Assembly: GCA_963277665.1 (NCBI GenBank)
Contig: OY728133.1
Location: forward strand, 386,583,962 to 386,647,961
Source: Viscum album
Taxonomy: Eukaryota > Streptophyta > Magnoliopsida > Santalales > Viscaceae
DNA: 64,000 nt
Direction: 5' to 3'
Shown here: positions 13,749 to 27,514 of the stretch, piece after piece
Position numbering within the stretch: the stretch's first letter is position 1
How the letters are laid out: each line of letters begins with the position of its first letter
The notes under the pieces: model-generated
What the model saw: the letters and a program-made list of their open reading frames with translations, nothing else
Told to the model about the DNA's origin: nothing
Databases searched by the model: none
Position numbers and translations under genes: made by a program

Positions 13749-13989
13749 TTGGTTCAATCATTAGAGTATTCTTTCCAGGATCATCACTGTTCTGAGGACC
13801 AATAGATGTTCCCCTTGGGGGAAGTAGTCGAGGAATACCTTTTTGTTAAAGGCTCACATGATGTGATATTGATAGAAATATATGTGATGAAATGTATGCA
13901 ATATATTTTCATATTATCACTACAATTAATCCATTATTTATGGGATTTATCATCCAAATATAGCTGATCACATATGGAAACATAGAGTG

Positions 13990-14765
13990 ATGAAAATTGT
14001 AACTCAATGGGAAGGATGAATTCTTCTCCATATAACAATGAGTATGGGTTCACCCGTATGGAAGTATGGGTTATATTATAGCAATCTCAAATGAAATCCA
14101 TGAGCTTTTCAGGCCACGAATTTTTACCTTTTCCACCATATTCTATAGTATGTTTGATATGATCTTGTCGATGGCCTTGATCTATCCATTAGTTGTTGCA
14201 TGATAGTGGGGTGAATGGTGGGATTTGATATTTTATTCTTGATATAGATTTTAATCCTTATAAAAATACAAATTGGTGCTGTTTTCCATAAATATTGTAT
14301 GAGGGAGACCAAATATGGTAATAATTTTATATTTTATGAAGTTATCAATGCTTTTGGACCCAACATCTTTGATGGGTATTTCTGTTATCCAATTTGGAGA
14401 ATAAATCAGCAGTAGTCAGGATGTATTTGAACTACTTGGTTGTAGAATGAGGGTATGGACCAAAAAAAATCCATTCCCCATATGTATAATAAAAAATATT
14501 ATTTATCTTTATTTAGAAACAAGAGGGGTTTATGGATGAATTCTTCATGAACCTGGAAAGAAAGAATTTTCTTTTTGAATTTTGTGAAATTATATGTCAT
14601 AAAATTCTTGAAGTTTCCAAGCCTTTAGATTTGATCAGAAAGCATGTACCCTAACTAGTGGGGAGAAAAGGCACTAACATGTACTTCTTCCATAATATCC
14701 ACAATCTATTCTCTATCAATACTTCTTAGAAGTACTCCTACAAAGCCTCATTTTAAGAGGACTTT
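13990..14765 (-). pseudogene. Integrase relic of the Ogre/Tat-type element
   Basis: Reading the minus strand through frameshifts and stops gives the Tat-type integrase in order. There is an N-terminal stretch with IMEEVH and a downstream SPH. A core follows with WGMD, the first catalytic Asp, near 14450. Then comes GLPHTIF with the second acidic site changed (MENS where TDNG is usual), near 14280-14300. After that are a SPHYHATTNG-like version of the usual Pro-Gln-Thr-Asn-Gly motif, and NMVEK before the C-terminal part. Integrase joins element cDNA to host DNA; this copy cannot, because of many stops and the altered active site. The family assignment is by motif recognition only. Confidence 0.65.
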
Positions 14766-15039
14766 CTGGTGATTTGGGCCATCATTGTGTGTATAATTGA
14801 CTTCATGCTATCAGATTATCACCTTCCAGATCATTCTAATGGAAGTACTCAATATTGTATTTATTCTATTATGGAAATCATCCATCCCAGGGAAGGACCA
14901 TATGATGTAGGGATATTGTTGACCACATTGATCTCCTCCATTCTGGATTGAACAAAAGATGAGACCATCCGATGATGGGAAATGATTATGATTATCTCAT
15001 CCCAGATTGGATCATCCAAATATGTATCTAAATTCTCTA

Positions 15040-15312
15040 CTATAGATTTCTAGGAATTCTATGATAGTTGTATGTGAGTCGACGTTGGTTCTGAGTAAAC
15101 TCTATCATTAACCCCCATACAAAGACAAACAGGGGGATTGACTCTTGTTTTCTGATGGGGTAATTCTCATTGATTTTTTTGGTTACCAAATATAAATCAT
15201 CTCTCACCACTAGGTGGTCCACCGATATTTGGAATTCCAGTTATAGTCCTAAAATGATGGTCTAATATTCTACCTCATTATTGGTACAACATTCTGATAT
15301 TAGGAAATTGTG
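15040..15312 (-). pseudogene. RNase H relic of the Ogre/Tat-type element
   Basis: The minus strand reads SECCTNNEVEY followed by a helix-like stretch, then VRDDLYLVTKKINENY and RKQ. This matches the Tat-lineage RNase H segment: CTNN, a glutamate in the EYEA position, then the region that usually reads as a conserved GDS with a following QxxGEY. The aspartate after VR is retained but the Ser is not. It has two stops in the first third. The enzyme would degrade the RNA strand during reverse transcription. It sits between the RT and integrase relics, as expected. Confidence 0.6.
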
Positions 15313-16249
15313 AAGAAAGACTGCCTTTGGTGGGAAGATAACCACAATCCGTATCCCAACATTTTTGAGATCAGGGTCTTCTATTACGTTCTTTGTTGGG
15401 ATCTTAGACATTACCTCAAAATACATTCCCCTCTTTTAGGGGCATATTTAATTGAAAAGATCTATTCATTTGGGAATTTATTATTTAACGACGTCGCTTT
15501 GGCAGACAGGGTCTCTATAAGGAATTCTTCCAGGGAATTTCCTTTCATAGCCTTCTGAGGTATGAACTATATATCAAACTACTACATGATAACCACCCAC
15601 CATGATAGACATACTATAAAAACCACATGATTGATGATATATTATAGTGGGTTATTGCGAGAGACCAATTGGACCTTATGGGGATTTAGATAGTGCCTCA
15701 GTTTCTGAACTGAAATGATCAATGACTAGAAAATATTATCCATATCAGAACAATGAGTCGCAGCATTGATCATGGTTTGACTGAGATAATACAGATTGTT
15801 TTCATTCCTTTTATTATTATTTTTAGTATGGAGGCACCCAATGATCACTCTGAATCCATTACATATAGGATGAGGGAATTTCTCTCAACAGGTGGCATCA
15901 ATACTGATGTTCTAAAATGTTATTTTTAAGAGTGTAAGCTTATTTCTAGAAGACCTTGGTATATTGAAATAATACCCCATTATTCATCGGTGTGGTTAAG
16001 GGAAAACATTTTCCTACATGGTTGGATATGAAGCACCAGGTATAGGAAAAGTATCATTAAAGTCCTCTCAATTATTTTTGGTTTTCAGGAGATGTTTTGA
16101 GGATAGATTTTTTTCTCATGATCAACTTCCATGCCATGATGGAATACTAATAAGATGAGAAAATTTCCCAAGGATAACCCAAAATCACATTTTAAGGGGT
16201 TTATATTCAGGATATGTTGTTGTAGCTTGTTGAATGTGGTGTCTAGGTC

Positions 16250-16765
16250 ATCCATGTAGTTATAAAATTTAAGTTACTTAACCACTATATCTTCAATGTA
16301 TCATTAAAAAAACATCCCTAAAAAAGTTTTGAAGATGCAATGAATATCACATTAGTATGAGGGGTTGATTTTCTTCAAGCCAAAGGTAATTAGATGATAG
16401 TGGAATACTCACTAGGGAGCCCTAAAAGAAATGGATTATTCACCTTTAGAGGCCATCCAGATTGGGTTCTAACATGAAAATACATCCATGAAAGAGAAGT
16501 GTTGATAAATGGTCACTACATTAATTGGGAGTTCTGTGATTGGAAACAAGATGTCATCTCTCGGGCATTTCCTGTTGGGATCACTGATGATGATGAAAAC
16601 ACTGAATTTAGCATTCTTATTTTTCATTGGGATAATTGTAGATAAAAATTTTGGATATTGCACCTCTAATATGAATTCAAAATATAGGAGTTTATCTACC
16701 TTGGAACCAATTTTAGAAGCACGAGTTAGATGTGTATGTCTTTCTTCCTATTCGTACCCCCGATG
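16250..16765 (-). pseudogene. Reverse transcriptase relic of the Ogre/Tat-type element
   Basis: On the minus strand the frame 16663-16469 reads VQYPKFLSTIIP, a basic KNKNAKF stretch, SDPNRKCPRDD and SFMDVFSC, which follows the Tat RT palm subdomain. It continues past stops with TFGLKKINPSY, the conserved Phe-Gly-Leu-Lys block, and YIEDIVVK, the catalytic Tyr-x-Asp-Asp box with the first Asp changed to Glu. Several stops and the altered catalytic box show it is inactive. The RNase H relic follows about 1 kb downstream. Confidence 0.7.
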
Positions 16766-17589
16766 GTCTTCTAGAAAATCTAGGTGATGGGTGGAAAATT
16801 GAGGCTAAGTCCTATCATCTCTATGTAATTTTAGGAAAAAATTACAATGTTCCTTTAGAAAAGAAGTATATACCTCATGTTATTCATAATTTATGGCCGT
16901 AATGATCAATGTGGGTCAATGGACTTCATATTTATCCTTATTTATCTCTCTGATTTTATTGAATGTGGTGGATACTCCTTCCTTAAATGATGGATGGGAA
17001 TCCTTGATGTATTCACCCATTCCTATTCCCCATTCTTCACCTCTTTCATATCATCCTCAAAAATAGATAATGGGCAATGTTTCTTAGATTTAGGATAGGA
17101 ATCAAAATTTGGACACTTGGAGGACGATGAAACCTTTTCAGGATCTCTTTCTAGTAGGAGACATTTTTGGAATTCCAAAGGAGGAATGAGGGACAACGAA
17201 TGAGTATTTCCATTTTCCCCTTTGACATAAGAACTTTTCTTGTCCAATATAATAAAAAAAGGCATTGTTAGATATTAGTGTATGGAATGAAGACACATTT
17301 ATTTAGGCTTCCATCACTATTGAGAGTGTCAGAAACTTCTCTGGAAGAATCATGCTCAATTTTTACAGCTGACATTGTGAAAGTTACTGAATGTGTTCTT
17401 GAACATGAGCTCAACATTTTAGTATTATTGATTCGAATCATGTATTATTCACTGATATATTTTAAACTATTTGATGGAACCATATCCAGGCTATTAGGGG
17501 AAATCATTCGAGCAATATTGTTACCCATGGACTATTTCCCTTCCTATTGGTAAAATCTTGTTTCAATTTACTGAGAATCAAAATATTTG

Positions 17590-17940
17590 AATGGGTATAT
17601 GTATCCGTAAAATGTAACAATTTTACCATTGATACAATATTTGAGACACTGGTGGTATGACAAGGGGATGGTCGCATGCTGATGATGACAAGGTCTTCCT
17701 AGTAGAACGTTGAAGGTTCTATCCTATCGAACAATAATGAATTCTATGTTAAACATGAGATCCTTGAATTGAGTCCTTATCATGATTTTACTAATAGGAT
17801 TTTAATCATTCTTGTCATAACCCTGTAACATTAGATTAGAGGGGGACAACTGAGATTCATTGAAACCTAGTTGATGAAGCATTCATACTGGGATGAGGTT
17901 GACTCTTGATCTATTGTCAATAAAGGATCATTAGATATCA
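17590..17940 (-). pseudogene. Aspartic protease relic of the Ogre/Tat-type element
   Basis: The minus strand stays in one frame for about 110 codons with only three stops. It reads DNRSRVNLIPV at the usual DxGS active site (Gly lost), LGFNESQLSPSNLMLQGY, a beta-rich stretch, then FNVLLGRPCHHQHATIP and YHQCLKY. The LLGRP flap region and the following His-Gln-Cys-x-Lys-Tyr motif are typical of Ogre-type protease. The protease would cleave the Gag-Pol polyprotein. This is one of the best supported parts of the element. Confidence 0.7.
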
Positions 17941-19389
17941 ATGTCATTTATCATTTCAGATATATACAAGGGTCCAACTTCACCCTACATAATAGAATCC
18001 CCATCTTGGTCTATGAAATAGATGATAGTGTGGAATTATGTGGGATCATTCTCTATATGATACACTTTGGCAGCAACAACCTAGACTTCAAACTCATTAG
18101 GGCTTGAGAAGGCATCTTTATGTTCCTCAAGGAGGTCTTTTTATAGACTCAATGCATCCATGATTGACAGTTTAGTTGAAACAAGGTCTAGTTTATTAAA
18201 AACCTCATACTTATAGTACATAATTTTTTTACTTCCAACATGGGGATTCTATTTTGTAGGTTCTTTGGGAGATATCTTCCTGATGAAGATGGGTTATACC
18301 TTGTGAAAGAATTTGAAGGTGCTTATTCGCTTGGTGGATTTGGTCGGCTAGGTCTATCTACACACCGAGGCTCATTAGGTGATCTTGTATCCTCAAACTG
18401 GTCTTCCAGGATGATAATTTCATGATGAATAACCTTTCACAAGTGAGGTAAATTGTTTTTTCTTTTTGAGCTTGCTAGATATCTCTCCAACAGATTTTTG
18501 CTGCATAGATTGTTTAAGAAGGGGTGTGGTTAAAGCGGTGATTCCAGGAACAACGGTGTCTTTGCCTATATGCTTGACTCTAACATCCTGTTACCACAAT
18601 ATCACAATTAAGAATAGTTAATTTGGGTTAATAATAATTCTCATCCTCTGTGAAGTGTTCCATTAAATAAATAATGTTAATGGAACTGAAGATCAACTCC
18701 ACATCTGATAGAGATTCCATCTTCTAGGTTGACCCTTGTGGTGATATTTTATTGGATGGTTCCCATACATATGGGACTATAGGTATGAACTCCTCTAATG
18801 ATAAGTAAACCGTCATCTTTGGAAACAATACAATCTTCTTTAATTTTCTTAATACTATTTCATTGATGCCACTATTTGGCAGGAAGAATTTTTAAGTCAT
18901 GAACTACCGATTATGTTTTCTGTGTTTTAGTGGAAGAAGAAGAAGGAAAAATTGGTTATTTCAACAATTATAGGAGGATAACATGAGTCTAGTTAATCAT
19001 TTTTTTGACCAAACAAACAAAAAAATTATACATACACTTGATCATGAGTTATTTCCATTGATTTATTCCTTCTTTATTGTTAGTAGAGACACATGCTACA
19101 TGAGAAAGAGAATTATTTGTCTACAATTTCAAAAAGTCCACCATCATTTGTAGGATTTATTTGAACACAAAAAACTCTTGGATATTGTTTCACAATGCTT
19201 GATGTAAGGGAATATTGTTTTGGAGATCATTTTCACCATCCTTTCTAGGTTTCCCGGGCATTGGTAACTTAACCACATTGTTCTCTAATATCGAGATGAA
19301 GTATCTAGGGACTTGGTCATTTTGAAAAAAATAGAATGTGTTTTTCATTTCCTCAAATATTTTTCACCTCTTCTATCTTTGATCATCTT

Positions 19390-20130
19390 GATAAGGTAGA
19401 CATTGTTGTATAATATTAGGAGGCGGAGCCATAGGATATGGTGGATGAGTTAGGGTAGGAGCGCGTACAGGAACATTCGTAAGTGTAGCATTGTCAACCA
19501 CTACTTCCCCAATCATCCTTCCTTGAGATAATATAATTACTCGATACCTAGATTTGGTCTCTGTTATGAATTATTACACCCGAGTGACTATGGAAAGGTC
19601 TCGAAACCCTCTATTATATTTCACAGGGATAAGTGGAGAGTGTAAATCATTCAAAACATTCACTATATAGAGGGGTAGTAAGTCCTATTGAGGGACTGGT
19701 AGGTTTAAAAAAATTAACCTTTCCAATTGAGTAATTTACTCTAAGAATCATTCATTATCCTACTGATTATAGTGGGAGAGGTGAAGTAATTCTATATTTT
19801 TTAGTTTTGATATGAATTAGAAGAGAAACTTCGGATGGAGTTATTTCCATTTTTTAATTAACCAATATAGAAAACTCATGTACCGTACAAAGGATGGTCC
19901 CTATAGTGATTTCATGAAACAACTGATTTTCACTTCCTCCTATTATTTAGGGTTCCCCATAATGGGATCATAATAAGAGAAGAAATTCATAGATTGATGC
20001 TCTAATTATCTTGATTTATTGAAATTTAGAAATATTGGGTTCTCAAAATTTGGTGGGGGAAGAGTAAGTTCTAAATTTTTTTGGGTAAGGCATTTTTACC
20101 GACTCTATCGACACAAACCATTCCTCCAAG
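19390..20130 (-). pseudogene. Probable gag relic of the Ogre/Tat-type element
   Basis: Minus-strand translation, with frameshifts and stops, gives a capsid-like stretch beginning LEEWFVSIESVKMP. Next is a segment with ENQLFHEITIGTIL, which may be the usual DSLTGAA-like helix. It ends in a Pro-rich tail (RAPTLTHPPYPMAPPP) like the one that usually follows Tat gag. Position, upstream of the protease in the minus orientation, fits. The match is weaker than for protease, RT and integrase, and the limits are approximate. Confidence 0.4.
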
Positions 20131-23100
20131 GCTTCTAATCAATCAATTAGTGACTAAATAGTGTTCATAATTATTAATGGAATTTATAGGTGAGATGGAT
20201 CTTGAACGGGTTTTGAAGCAAGATCTTGAATAGATACAGCAGTTGATAGGTCCATCTATGGCGGCACTCCTAGTATCTATCATGGGTAACATATACAAGA
20301 AGGAAATTAAGGATGTGATTGAACCTTATCTAATTTAACAAACCATGATGGGAATTATATATCTCCTACTACAAGATCTAATTATATTCATGGTTGTTAA
20401 CCCATGTTGAATGGATTTTCTAGATCTAATTAATTTTCCATGGAAAACCTTCCCTATTGAGGTGTTCCAAGTGAAAGTGTGAGTTAAGAATCTTCCTGAA
20501 GAATATATCCAATAGGAAGAAAACCTCAGATAAAGTATATATTGATTCTCTTAAATTATTTCATCTATCCCTCTACTTGAGAAAATCATTCCTCAACTGA
20601 AAGGGGATTAACCTCTCCATGAGGTTTGTAAGGTACAATTTAAACTTTGCCATTTTCCTTCTTGGATGCCATTCAAGGAGGTAATTATGGATTGTTTGAT
20701 GGAGGGATGAAATTTGAAGAAGGTTTCTCTTTACTAGTATTCTCACCTCCTTCCATCATTTTAGTGAGTACCACATTATGGAAAGAAATTTTCCCATCCA
20801 TCACCTCCTCTAAATTTTCCTTGTGTCCTCTAGTGTTTACAAGGGCGGTGTTGATGACATTTACAAATGCATAATTAATTACATTAATTTTATTGGTGTC
20901 ATTGCAAGACTATATTCTTCTATACCATCCATGAATATTTTTTATCTCCTTGATTGATTCTCTATTAACCATTTGGTGAATAAAAATTTAAAGGGCTTCT
21001 CTAGAAATTTTAGTCACCTGCATCCCTAATGAGGTTACTGGATCACGAGATGGGATGAACTAGGAGGATCCACTATATGTTACTTTCCCTAATCCAGGAA
21101 AGTCTGATATCTTCTAAGGAGGTGGTTGTTGAGACGAAAATTCCCCCATCCCTACAGGCTAGGGTTGTTCCCATTCCACTTTCACTACTCTTTGGTATTG
21201 GTAACTTTACTCAATGATTTTGTGGAAAAATACCCCAGACCTGCTAGCTGGGGTTTCTCTAGAAACTCCATGGATGATATTATCATGGATAGTCTTAAGG
21301 TTCTCTGATGTTTTTTTCTAACATGGGTCGGGTGAATCATTAGGTACAAACATAAATTTCTCCTTCAAAATACCATTGTGCTATTTCATATATATGTGTT
21401 ATCTTACGACAGAGATCCCTTAAATTGGATGATTTCATGAAATTCTCAGATTCTAGATGCAAAAGCTTCTCAATATCATTCTATCTTCTGGAATAATGTC
21501 AATGATAGTTGGTTGAGGGAAATTTTTGTTGATAATGTCTTCGATTATGAACAAATTGTGTTAATTTAAGACATATTGAAGCTATAAAATTAAGTGATAA
21601 AACCTTTGGCGGTCATTTATTATTAGAGGGTGTGGTGAATTATAATTCTCCATGTGCACCCCATCTTATGATTTGAAAACCATATGGGGTATCCAAGATC
21701 AACTGTGTCAATTTCATTTGTGTGATGAGGAATTCACATTGAAGGTATCCTTTCTATTTCTTGATCTTTGGATGTCCAGAAGCAAGGGTAGTTACCATGT
21801 AAATTTGGTATTTCAACACTTATATTACCTTTATGTGACATCAATACTCATTGTAGAGTAAAAACTCTTTTTTCAAGTGATGAATATTTTTTCATATATT
21901 AAGGTGGATTTCATGCACACAATATTTCGACAATGCCTCTCAAATGATGTATTGAGGGGTGGATAAAGGCCAAAATATGAATGGTATTTCATATTTAGAA
22001 AACTATTTTTTATTTTTAGAATTTATTATTCATCTTTATCTAGAGGATACTCTACCTAGTCAGACTATAGAGGATTTTTTCCTACCATTTTATCATAGGT
22101 AGTGAGATATGTAGAAATTTCCTCTATCATTTTGGTAGGAAGATGGTAAAATGGTGGTTCGAAGAATGAACAAAAACTTTAGATGCCATATTCTTGAAAA
22201 AGATTTTTCCTTTTCAATGTCAAGGTATCATACATGAATGGAATTATTTTCTTAAGTGACTTGCAATAGATGGGATTTCTCATCACTACAACACCAAGAG
22301 GAGGACCCTTTTGATGATGTGAAACACTGTAGTGGAGAGAACATTTTATGTGAATTATATCACTATGAGGATTGCCAGAGTGGATTTTATTAAAGATAAT
22401 ACACACTTATTTCTTGATATTTGGGCCACACGGAGGGCATCTATGACTCTAATAAAGAGATGGGCTCTCATGATCGATCATAAAGTGTTCATGAAAAAAT
22501 CCTTCATGGTGTAGTGTTTGAGGAGGACCTTCAGAATTATGGTTACGTCCCTTGGGATTTAGTGATGAGAGAGTTGGATCCTGAGATTCCATAGATAAAT
22601 GTATGAGGGATTCATTAACTCCAACATTAAGTAGACTAGCATCGTGGATTGGCTCTATGTTTCCCAATTATCTCTTGTAAGCTTTCATTCTTGGATTCCT
22701 TATTGTGAGTGACTGGGGACACTTGATGGGGAAAGTGATTTTCATATAGATGGTGTATGTTCATACTTTGGAGTGGCCATTAGGATATTCTGATGAACTC
22801 TAGTTGTAACTATTGTATATTCACAATTCGCTTATCTATATATCATGGGTTATTTTTCACCACAACACTCCTGGATGGGAGAAATAATGTTTTCATACTC
22901 CAGGGTGACATGTTGATAATCCACCTCACTAGGGGTGATAAAATCTTCTTCCAGTCACTCAGGAACTTCTTTTGTCACTATTATGAGGTCATATAATTTC
23001 TATATGATGTGAGAAAGTATATACATATATCATTTCACTATAGTCATGATATGATTTTGTGACTTCAGAATTCTGAAAAAAGATATATTCCCATTTTATA

Positions 23101-23437
23101 TTTATATTAGAGGTATGTTTGTGCTCCTATCCTCTCTTTATTTCCAATGGCTATTGACAGTACACATGTGTGGGGGTATAGAACTGGGTATACCCCCATT
23201 TATCAATAGAAATTTCGGACTTACTTCTCTTGATCCAGCAAGAATAAACAGTTGTAAATATTGATAAATGATAAATGGTTTGTGCGCCTAGTTTTATCTT
23301 CCACCAAACTTGGTTAGAAGGATACTTTGAGTTCTTCTAGATGATTTTTTCAATACATGATACGTTTTGGGATGTGTATGTTGATGACCATAGTTTTACA
23401 CCATATTTTAACGATGAGCTTCCTTGGATGCTGCCAG
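20131..23437 (-). other. Ogre sequence upstream of gag; no domain recognised
   Basis: This would be the 5' internal region of the Ogre element, where Ogre elements usually carry ORF1. Short minus-strand open stretches exist at 22179-22406 and 22449-22667, and plus-strand ones at 20647-20874 and 21652-21861. None shows a motif I can name. The region ends exactly at the nested gypsy LTR at 23438. Confidence 0.35.
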
Positions 23438-25088
23438 TGTAGAGACCCAATGCTTGACATACATAGACATTGCATTATTTTTTTGAGGAATACTTAATAC
23501 ATAATAAAATAGACACAAAAGGACCATAATAGTTTAGTGTCTTTGGAATCCTGGAACATAATCTTCTAGTCATGGTGAAAGATCTTCAAAATCTCCCATA
23601 ATGATCTTCCCCTTTTTTTTTCTTACCTAAAACCATTCTTTATATCCTGGGGAAAGGAAAACAAAAAAAAGGGTGAGATCAAATGCTCACTAAGGGTAAA
23701 CATAGAGAACATAAAACTATCCATAAACATTTGAATGCAAAAACATGAACATAAAATCTAACATCAAAATCTTGAGAAAATACATAAATCTTGGAAGTAT
23801 GTAAGGCATATATCATAATGGAACATCAATAATGATAAAATAGCATTGGAATAAAACATTTAATTATGGAAAACCATTAATCACATGATATGATTTCCAT
23901 AGTATCCAAGGCATTCCTGCCAAGACAATCTTAGTGGACAAAGTCCCTTTCTGAATCGAGTTCACTCCTCATTCTAGTCCTGTATCACTGAAATGGATTA
24001 ACTTACCATTCCATCCATGTCTATCTCATATGATATAAATATTTAACCAATGCATTAGAGGTAGATATAGGTCCCACCCATCACATAATGAAATCATTCT
24101 TACATGTGACATAACATAAACATAAATCATTCATCATAACCCAAAGAATAAAATGTGTTTAATAAACAACATCCCATCATAACATAAACCAAATAAAACA
24201 AATGGATATCATTTCATTATGAGAAAAGTGAAACCATGTAAATCATAGAGACAATATACATGAAACATTCATATATGAAATAGTGTCATCTTAGATGGAA
24301 AATGGTTTTGATAAAATACTTGGAATGAATTCTTGAGGAAAATATACTTTCTCCCAAAAAATCATTTTCTTTTCAAAAAATGCCACACAATTTTAAAAGA
24401 AATGGATTTTATTGAAAATAACTATGAAATATTTTATAGTAAGCTTCATGAAAATAAGTCTTTATAAAACTGTAAAAATCCGTTCATGCCGTATAAGTAA
24501 AAAAACATTATCCTCGTAATTTTAACAGAAAAGTCAAAAAGTACCACGTATGGTAAACAAAAGAAATATTCCCTCCATAACACACTGTAAAAGTCAAAGA
24601 GGGTTAAAAATAACTTTAAAAATACATGAAAAAATATTAAACACTTTATTAAAAACATTTTTATGGACATGGATGATAAATATATACCAGTAAATACTTA
24701 CGTATAATCAATCTCTGATAAAAATGAGATTTGCAAAATTATCCCTTTCCTTAAGTCCGATATACTTCATACGTATCTGAACCTCCTGTATGAATATTTA
24801 AATAAAGTCATTGACTCATTATAGAATCATATTCATCATTATGATATCATATATGGTTCACTAATGACTTTATATTACCCATTCTTTTGTAAATTCCATG
24901 TTAAATCAGCGTTTTGGGTAAAATCATTTTGTTTATCGTACGTGTTTGGACTTTTTGTTCTTGATATTTTTATTACTTATATCACGATTTACTTAATTAC
25001 TTAATTTAAATCATGATTTATATATAAATATACTTTCATTATATATATATATAATAGATATATAAATTAAATGAAATACACCATTAAT

Positions 25089-25508
25089 GGAGACGGTAGA
25101 TCGTACGTACGCATGAACGTTGTTTTCCTTTCCTTACTGACTTGAATGGAAGTAAGTAGATGAAATATATATATATATATATAAATAAAGTAGATTTATC
25201 ATGTCATATATTTCATTATTATTCAGTATATATACATTATAATCATTCTTTAATGGTTAACATGGAGAATGAATCTCATCGCGTCGTGGAGACGGTAATC
25301 TGTACGTACGCACGAGCGATGGTATCGTTCCCATACTTATTGAATTGAATTGGAGTGGTTGATATAATAGCTCATAATCATTATGATATAATAATAACTA
25401 TATATAGTTATTCTTTACACCATTATACCCATCCAATTAATGTGGTTGTGTAAAAACAGATTACACCACGTCGTGGAGACGGTATTCCGTACGTACGCAC
25501 GCACGGTG
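25089..25508. repeat. Three CpG-rich units in the 3' LTR
   Basis: Units at 25089-25119, 25281-25319 and 25468-25508 share GGAGACGGTA followed by CGTACGTACGCA or a near variant. They are embedded in AT-rich DNA about 180-200 bp apart. The same three units occur in the other LTR. They lie downstream of the TATA box in the element's own orientation. Confidence 0.7.
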
Positions 25509-25843
25509 ATTTCGTTTTCCGTGGGATGGATAAAAGGTTAAATGGGGTTGTTTAGTATTTATAATAAAATATCATTATATTATAGATACTTATTTTATTA
25601 CTTTATAATGAAACAACTAAATAAGAAGAAGTTGAAGAAGAAAGAAACTTGAAAGAATCAGAAGAAGAGATTACCTCTTTTTCGACGCACCTTATTTAAG
25701 CTTGATATTAAGTGACTAGAGTTGGTCTTTTGAGAAGACCAGATCCTCCAGAATGTGTCTAGGGAAGTGTAGAAGAGAAATGGTCAGGGTTTTTCCGATC
25801 TTGAAGTCTCAAAGTGTTGTGAAGTGGAGAGGGAGGAGGTTCC

Positions 25844-25851
25844 CTTTTATA
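25844..25851 (-). promoter_or_regulatory. Probable LTR TATA box (minus strand)
   Basis: The minus strand reads CTTATAAAAGGGA, followed by a CT-rich stretch in which an initiator about 30 bp downstream would fall. The equivalent site is kept in the other LTR at 32662-32669. It would mark the U3/R boundary. Confidence 0.55.
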
Positions 25852-27499
25852 AGGGAGGAGAGGGGCACCTTAGGAAAAACATAAAATATTATTTTATAAT
25901 AAAGTAATATTCGGTTTATAATACCCAAAATTGATTTATTTTGATGATAAAGTGTGGATGAGTCGAAATACTATCAACCAATAGGTTTTATACAAGTTAA
26001 TGTTACTATTTTAACCTTATCATTTAGATTTAACTCTATGTTAAATAATATAACCTTTAACATGTCCTCTTGTTTTTTTACACTATATAGTTAATAAACT
26101 TACTATAACAAGCCAAACGAACACCAAGTGGTTAATTATTAATATATATAACCATATATAAGTTATTTCTCCTAACCATATATTTTTAGGAATAGAATAA
26201 CATTTAATAATATAATATTTTTTAAAAAAACTATTTTATGTCAATTTTGACACTATTTGGTAATTGATTTTTGTGAAAATCATAACAGCATGATTAGTTC
26301 GAAAAATGTTAGTTAAATCAATAATAACATGTCATATTAACTATATAATTAGTTTAATTCATAAAAAGTCCCAAATTACATTTATTTGGGTATTTATAAT
26401 ATCAATTATGTTAATATTTCATTAATAAGGTCATTACGACATCATCATTGTGTCATAAATAAATTAACTTATTTAATGTCTAAAAATTATAAATAAAATA
26501 CCATTATGTAGGAAATATGTTTTTATTTATAATTAATATTTATAGTCGAATTTATCTTATGTATTACCCCATATTAAAAAATGTTTAGTTATTAAACATT
26601 GATTTTAACTCTTTTAGATCTTCTTCAAATAAAATAATGATAATTGTCTTAATCTATTACAAGTGGACCTAAAGGGTAATATTTTATCCCTAAGGTTATT
26701 TTTGGTCGAATTACACTTAGAAAATAGAATTAGGACATGTGTTAGGGTAATAATAAAATCATTTTTACCCTTAATTACCCTATTTACTTTTAACTGTGGT
26801 AAATAAAAGTAAATAGTTACTATTCACCAAAAATTATTTTTATCTTATTGAACCACATTTTACTCCTTGATATTAACTGTGTATCTTGTATTTTCAAAAT
26901 TTCACTCACAGAAGTGGTAAACTTAGGTTTTATGTAAATTTTTAAATTCTATTATGAGGTGGGTAAAAGACGGTGAAAAGTTCAATAAAATTTCTATATT
27001 TCTAAAATTATTATAAAATGAATCCAATTGAATACATTGAAATTATATAGGAATTATGTATCAATTTTGACCTAAAATAAATTTAAATAAATTAAATAAT
27101 AATTTAAATAAAAAGTCGGTTTTTAAATAGTAACCCAGTGTTTTCACTATTCATCAAAAATTGAATGTTTTCAGAAAAATACCAAAAATTCACCCTAGGA
27201 TAATTTTGATATTCCGAATACAAAAATAAAGTCAATTTTGAATGATAAAATTTATAAAATTTCAAAAAGTGGGAATTACTATTCATTACAGCTAGTTTAT
27301 ATAATATTTTAATAACATATCGTTGTTTAGAGAAACTCGGTATTGTGTACAACACACACTATCGTGGAAGGTCGCGACTGCATGTAATGAAAGAAAAGTC
27401 AGTGATGTGTGTAGTGCAAGATCTTTTTGGTGTAGTGTACAATAGAAGACATCAATGAAATTAAAAAGAATGTTTTCCATAAAATCTTGGGGTGTTACA

Positions 27500-27514
27500 T
27501 TCTACCCCCCTTAA
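27500..27514 (-). other. Polypurine tract of the nested gypsy element
   Basis: The minus strand reads TTTTAAGGGGGGTAGAA directly before the LTR start TGTAACACCCC. Just upstream is the GGGCGAAATTTATTTTAAG-like sequence that is canonical at the 3' end of Del/Tekay elements. Confidence 0.85.

Larger units (their letters stand above)
23438..27499 (-). repeat. 3' LTR of the nested gypsy element (4062 bp)
   Basis: Runs from TGTAGAGACCC at 23438 to GGGTGTTACA ending at 27499 on the plus strand. It aligns along its length with 30261-33935, apart from its last 0.4 kb, which has no partner there. It carries a minus-strand TATA box at 25844-25851 and three CpG-rich repeat units at 25089-25508. Open frames such as 24446-24670 recur in the other LTR and are not genes. 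Confidence 0.88.

Noticed and set aside
24446..24670. 74-codon minus-strand frame, with a counterpart at 31271-31510
   Set aside because: Its duplication is explained by the two LTRs; the hydrophobic, Phe-rich translation comes from AT-rich DNA and the frame differs between copies.
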